Assembly: GCA_023231475.1 (NCBI GenBank)
Contig: JALJEE010000344.1
Location: 1-33,535 of the forward strand
Origin: Seison nebaliae
Taxonomy: Eukaryota > Rotifera > Pararotatoria > Seisonacea > Seisonidae
Direction: 5' to 3'
Length of the DNA stretch: 33,535 nt
Of this stretch, positions 30,731-33,535 are shown piece by piece (within the stretch, counting starts at the first letter, position 1; each line of letters opens with the position of its first letter). The notes under the pieces were generated by a model, which worked only from the letters and a program-made list of their open reading frames with translations, searched no databases and was not told the origin of the DNA. Both the position numbers and the translations under genes were made by a program.

Positions 30731-32877
30731 TCAAAGTGCTCTTTCCACATTTAAAAATTCGGCAACTCTCACAATAAACTCGTATAATTTCGTCTTATGT
30801 TCCTTTACTCGCCTCCCACTCGTTCTATTAATTGTTCCATTAATTAAAATGAAATATTCGCAGAATAATCTCAATAATTCCATCGTTATCGTTAATCTGA
30901 TTGAGAGAGAACTTAATTTAATTAAAATGAAGAAATCTTCAAACTTCTTCTTTTGATATAAATGGAGAATTTTCTCGAAATCTTTAAGATTTGGTGACAA
31001 CGAATAATTTAGAGAAAGATGGAATTGTTGCTGATTTAAAGTGAATGACGATACTTTCACATTCAATTTCATCACATCATCTAATTCTTTATCATTAATT
31101 GATTGATTAGAAATTTTTTGATAAAAAATATTTTCGTCATTTTTCTCCGTCACATAAGTAAAATATCGATAGATGATGGTGGATATATAAATTATCGTCA
31201 TATGATTATCCAACTGATCGATATAATGATTATCTATAAGAGTTTCGAAGAAATCGATAATTCTCTCATAATCATGTTCGATTGATGAATGTTTGTGAGT
31301 GGATTGAAATAAATTGAAATATTTCAAATAAATCATCGACAATCCATCGGGATTCTCTTGAAAATCCTTCTCATTCTCTTCACCAATAAACTTTTCTCGT
31401 TTCCTATATCTCATTGCGTTTCTTCTCATGATGGTGGTCATGACATCAACCTGATGATAATTGACCATAAATTTATTGGAATCAATTTCTTCATCGAATA
31501 AAATTGTTTCCTCTTCATTCTCATTTTCATTCAGTTCGATAATTCTTTTGGGTAATTTTAAAATGAAGAATAATTTGAAGAGAATACAAAATCTAAGAAA
31601 AGATTTTCACAATGTTCAATCACGACAATGGAATTTGGAAAGGAAACTGTTTAAGAATTTCTTCAAAAATTTTTCCTATAAATTTTTTTATTTTTGAAAA
31701 TTTCACAATTAGATAATTGAAAACGTATTGGAAGAATATGTCTCTATTACCACTCATTGTTATTGGCGTTAGTTCTTTCTTCAATAGAACTAATAATTGA
31801 TTATATTCAATGGCAATTATTGAATCGTCAAAATCTAAATTAATCTCATTGGGAACCTCGTTCGTCACCAAATGATTCCTGTCGTCTTTTTTCCATTTTT
31901 CAAATTCTTCTGACAAAACAATTTGTTTCTCTAACGAATTAAGAATGAAAGAAGAAAAAGTGTAAAAAACATTAAACTTTCATCAGATAAATATTTGATT
32001 CTTCGACGCAAATTCTCCGCATAAATATCTTGCCCTCTACAAAGTTGATGAAGAAACCGTTTGAAGGATTTCTTTATGATTTTCTCATCTCTCAATTTTT
32101 CCTCTTTCAACTTCAGCTCATCGTTCAACGATAATGATTCGATTAATCGTCTTTCTATTGATTTTTTCCAATCGATTGGAATAAATTTAGTTTTTTGTTT
32201 CATTTCTAAATTCTCCAATTGCTTCCTCGATTTTTGTTTGACGTCCAAACTATTTCTTAAACTCGGGTCGAATAATATGTTCATTTGAATTGTTCTTTCA
32301 TTATTCTCTACTTCGACATCATCATTCGGTCGATAATGATTGAATTTTGCCAATAGTTTTTGAACCTCTTCAATCTCAATTTTAAATTTATTCGGATAAT
32401 TCTCTTCTAGTTCATGTAACTTCAAAACTAATCTAACGTCTTGTTCATGAATTTTCTCTAAACTGAAACAAAATAAGTTTTGGTGAATTCAAAATGAAAA
32501 ATTTCAACATCCATTCAATGTTGGTCATTATACTTTCGTTGTTTCTCAAATACTCATAATGATCATTGTTATTATGAAGAAGTTTCGCTATCGATTTATT
32601 CTCATTCTTTTTCAATTCTTCCCGAATGTCCATTACAATTCGATCCATTATCCATTTGAAATCAATCAATATAACTCGTCTGGTCTGATCAGTTTGACAC
32701 ATAATCTTAAAACCAGATGTTATCCATGTTATCAGAAAATGAAGGAACTTTTTCGAAGAATTCTTGATGTTTCTTAAATATTAAATCTTCCTGTAGTACA
32801 GGATTCTTAAGAGAAAATTCATCGTATCTTATTAAATCGATCTCTTCATGAAGTTCTGCTAAATCTTCCTCCATCAT
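30731..32877 (-). CDS. Unrecognised 651-residue helical/coiled-coil protein
   Basis: Five exons, complement of 32749-32877, 32509-32705, 31978-32462, 31648-31930, 30731-31592; all phases agree. The start MMEEDLAELHEEIDLIRYDE is acidic. The middle third is a long charged helix region (e.g. NLEMKQKTKFIPIDWKK, ELKLKEEKLRDEKIIKKSFK, CRGQDIYAENLRRRIKYL) suggestive of coiled coil. An aromatic, hydrophobic segment FCILFKLFFILKLPKR near residue 365 follows, then an acidic stretch and a helical C-terminus. An additional in-frame 48-nt intron within exon 5 (donor GTTTGA after QKKK) is possible. No catalytic motif is seen. It could be a cytoskeletal, ciliary or mitotic scaffold; that is a guess. Confidence 0.65.
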
Positions 32878-33054
32878 TTATTTGTATACACTTATCCTCT
32901 GATAAATCTCATCGGGCAACAATCAATTTAACAGTTTTCTTTGTTCTACTAACGTTCATTTTTGAATGTAACTAAATTTCAAAGAATAGCTTTAAAAATT
33001 TTTATTTTGATATGATCTATTAATTAAATTTTATTTCAATTTGAAAATATAATA

Positions 33055-33535
33055 TTTTTTTTTTTTTTTTTTTTTATTTATAGCAAATACCCGCGGGGTA
33101 AATTAAAAAGAAAAAAAGATAACTCCTTAAAGGAGTTATTTAAGATTAGGTTCCTGCCCGTTACAATAAAATGCTTGAGTGCTTCAGGAACGTGATAAGA
33201 CAAACCAAAATTAGATGTCACCGATAAAGCGTCTTCCATTGAAAGAGGATAATATAACGAGTAATGTGTGTATGTGTAATATGTGTACAATGTGTACGAG
33301 TAAGCTCTCACATTGTGTATACGTTGGAACTGAAAGACTTTAACTGCGAACAGAATCAACTACTTTCAGATACCTCTGCACCAGGAGTAGTGGCAAAGGA
33401 GTCAATTCGCAAATCGTGAACATAAATGCTCTATTGAAAGGCTTATGACAACCGAGCATCATCCGAACTGATCTATTATATGTTCGGTCAAGACATCGAA
33501 ATGACTCATCAGCAATCGAAATGGAAACTGAATCT
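33055..33535 (-). mobile_element. 3' end of a non-LTR retrotransposon (LINE), truncated by the window edge
   Basis: On the minus strand the frame from 33534 to a TAA at 33340-33342 encodes a typical tail after the LINE reverse transcriptase: LDRTYNRSVRMMLGCHKPF, then ELTPLPLLLVQRYLK, matching the family pattern of L-x-R-x-Y-N-R-x-x-R-x-x-x-G followed by a P-L-x-x-L/V-x-R-Y motif. A 3' part continues for about 270 nt, of which 33359-33078 is still open in the +1 frame, so a frameshift may have cut the original ORF. The element closes with two small hairpins and a 21-nt poly(A) tail (T run at 33055-33075). The 5' part is beyond the window, so the clade and target-site duplication cannot be determined. 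Confidence 0.75.
33088..33137 (-). other. Paired stem-loops preceding the LINE poly(A) tail
   Basis: Two perfect inverted repeats: AACTCC/GGAGTT with a 5-nt loop at 33121-33137 and TACCC/GGGTA with a GCG loop at 33088-33100. Stem-loops in this position are recognised by the reverse transcriptase of stringent-type LINEs, so a functional role is plausible. Confidence 0.5.

Noticed and set aside
1-33535. tRNA, rRNA, snRNA, CRISPR or operon trans-splicing signals
   Set aside because: No B-box pair, no conserved rRNA/snRNA stretch, no direct-repeat array and no spliced-leader acceptor pattern was recognised by eye.

Overview
The window is nuclear DNA of a small-genome animal. It is strongly AT-rich. 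Most genes are split by short GT-AG introns, mostly about 41-75 nt, and lie only tens to a few hundred bases apart. Gene content (inhibitory serpins, a sperm-type Na+/H+ exchanger of the SLC9C family, ORC2, mitochondrial ribosomal protein mL48, UBE2G2) is metazoan. The Asn-rich disordered stretches and tiny introns would suit a small arthropod such as an acariform mite, but that is inference and no marker here proves it. Exon models were built by hand from reading frames, splice phases and family knowledge.

Left edge (1-1162): a coiled-coil ORF fragment running off the window with an in-frame stop, and a short transposase-like helix-turn-helix fragment, both probably transposon debris. Then 1163-4383: two tandem serpins with the same exon structure and different reactive-centre P1/P1' pairs. 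At 4802-6319 (minus): a complete two-domain phosphoethanolamine N-methyltransferase. At 7033-11362 (minus): a 13-exon SLC9C exchanger with transporter, voltage-sensor-like and cyclic-nucleotide-binding parts. At 11666-12772 (minus): a 3-hydroxyisobutyrate-dehydrogenase-type enzyme, divergent from a short ORC2 at 12911-14278 (plus), followed by an unusual AGC/GRK-like kinase at 14402-15682.

Middle (15683-23433): a gene-poor 2.1 kb stretch; a previously easy-to-miss two-exon gene for a 96-residue secreted, dibasic-containing prepropeptide; mL48 (minus) divergent from an unrecognised, probably mitochondrial protein (plus); and an 891-residue single-pass membrane protein (minus) with a long disordered N-terminus and an unrecognised glycosylatable C-terminal domain.

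Right part: 23434-29604 has few coding signals and much longer introns. At least one unidentified minus-strand gene can be glimpsed there as isolated exons. Then come UBE2G2 (29605-30108, minus), a 651-residue unrecognised coiled-coil protein (30731-32877, minus), and the 3' end of a non-LTR retrotransposon (33055-33535, minus) with RT-tail coding sequence, two hairpins and a poly(A) tail.

The genes do not form one pathway. The most striking global property is that 37 of 44 modelled introns begin GTT rather than GTA/GTG, while the few long-intron exon candidates end in canonical GTAAGA/GTGAGA donors.
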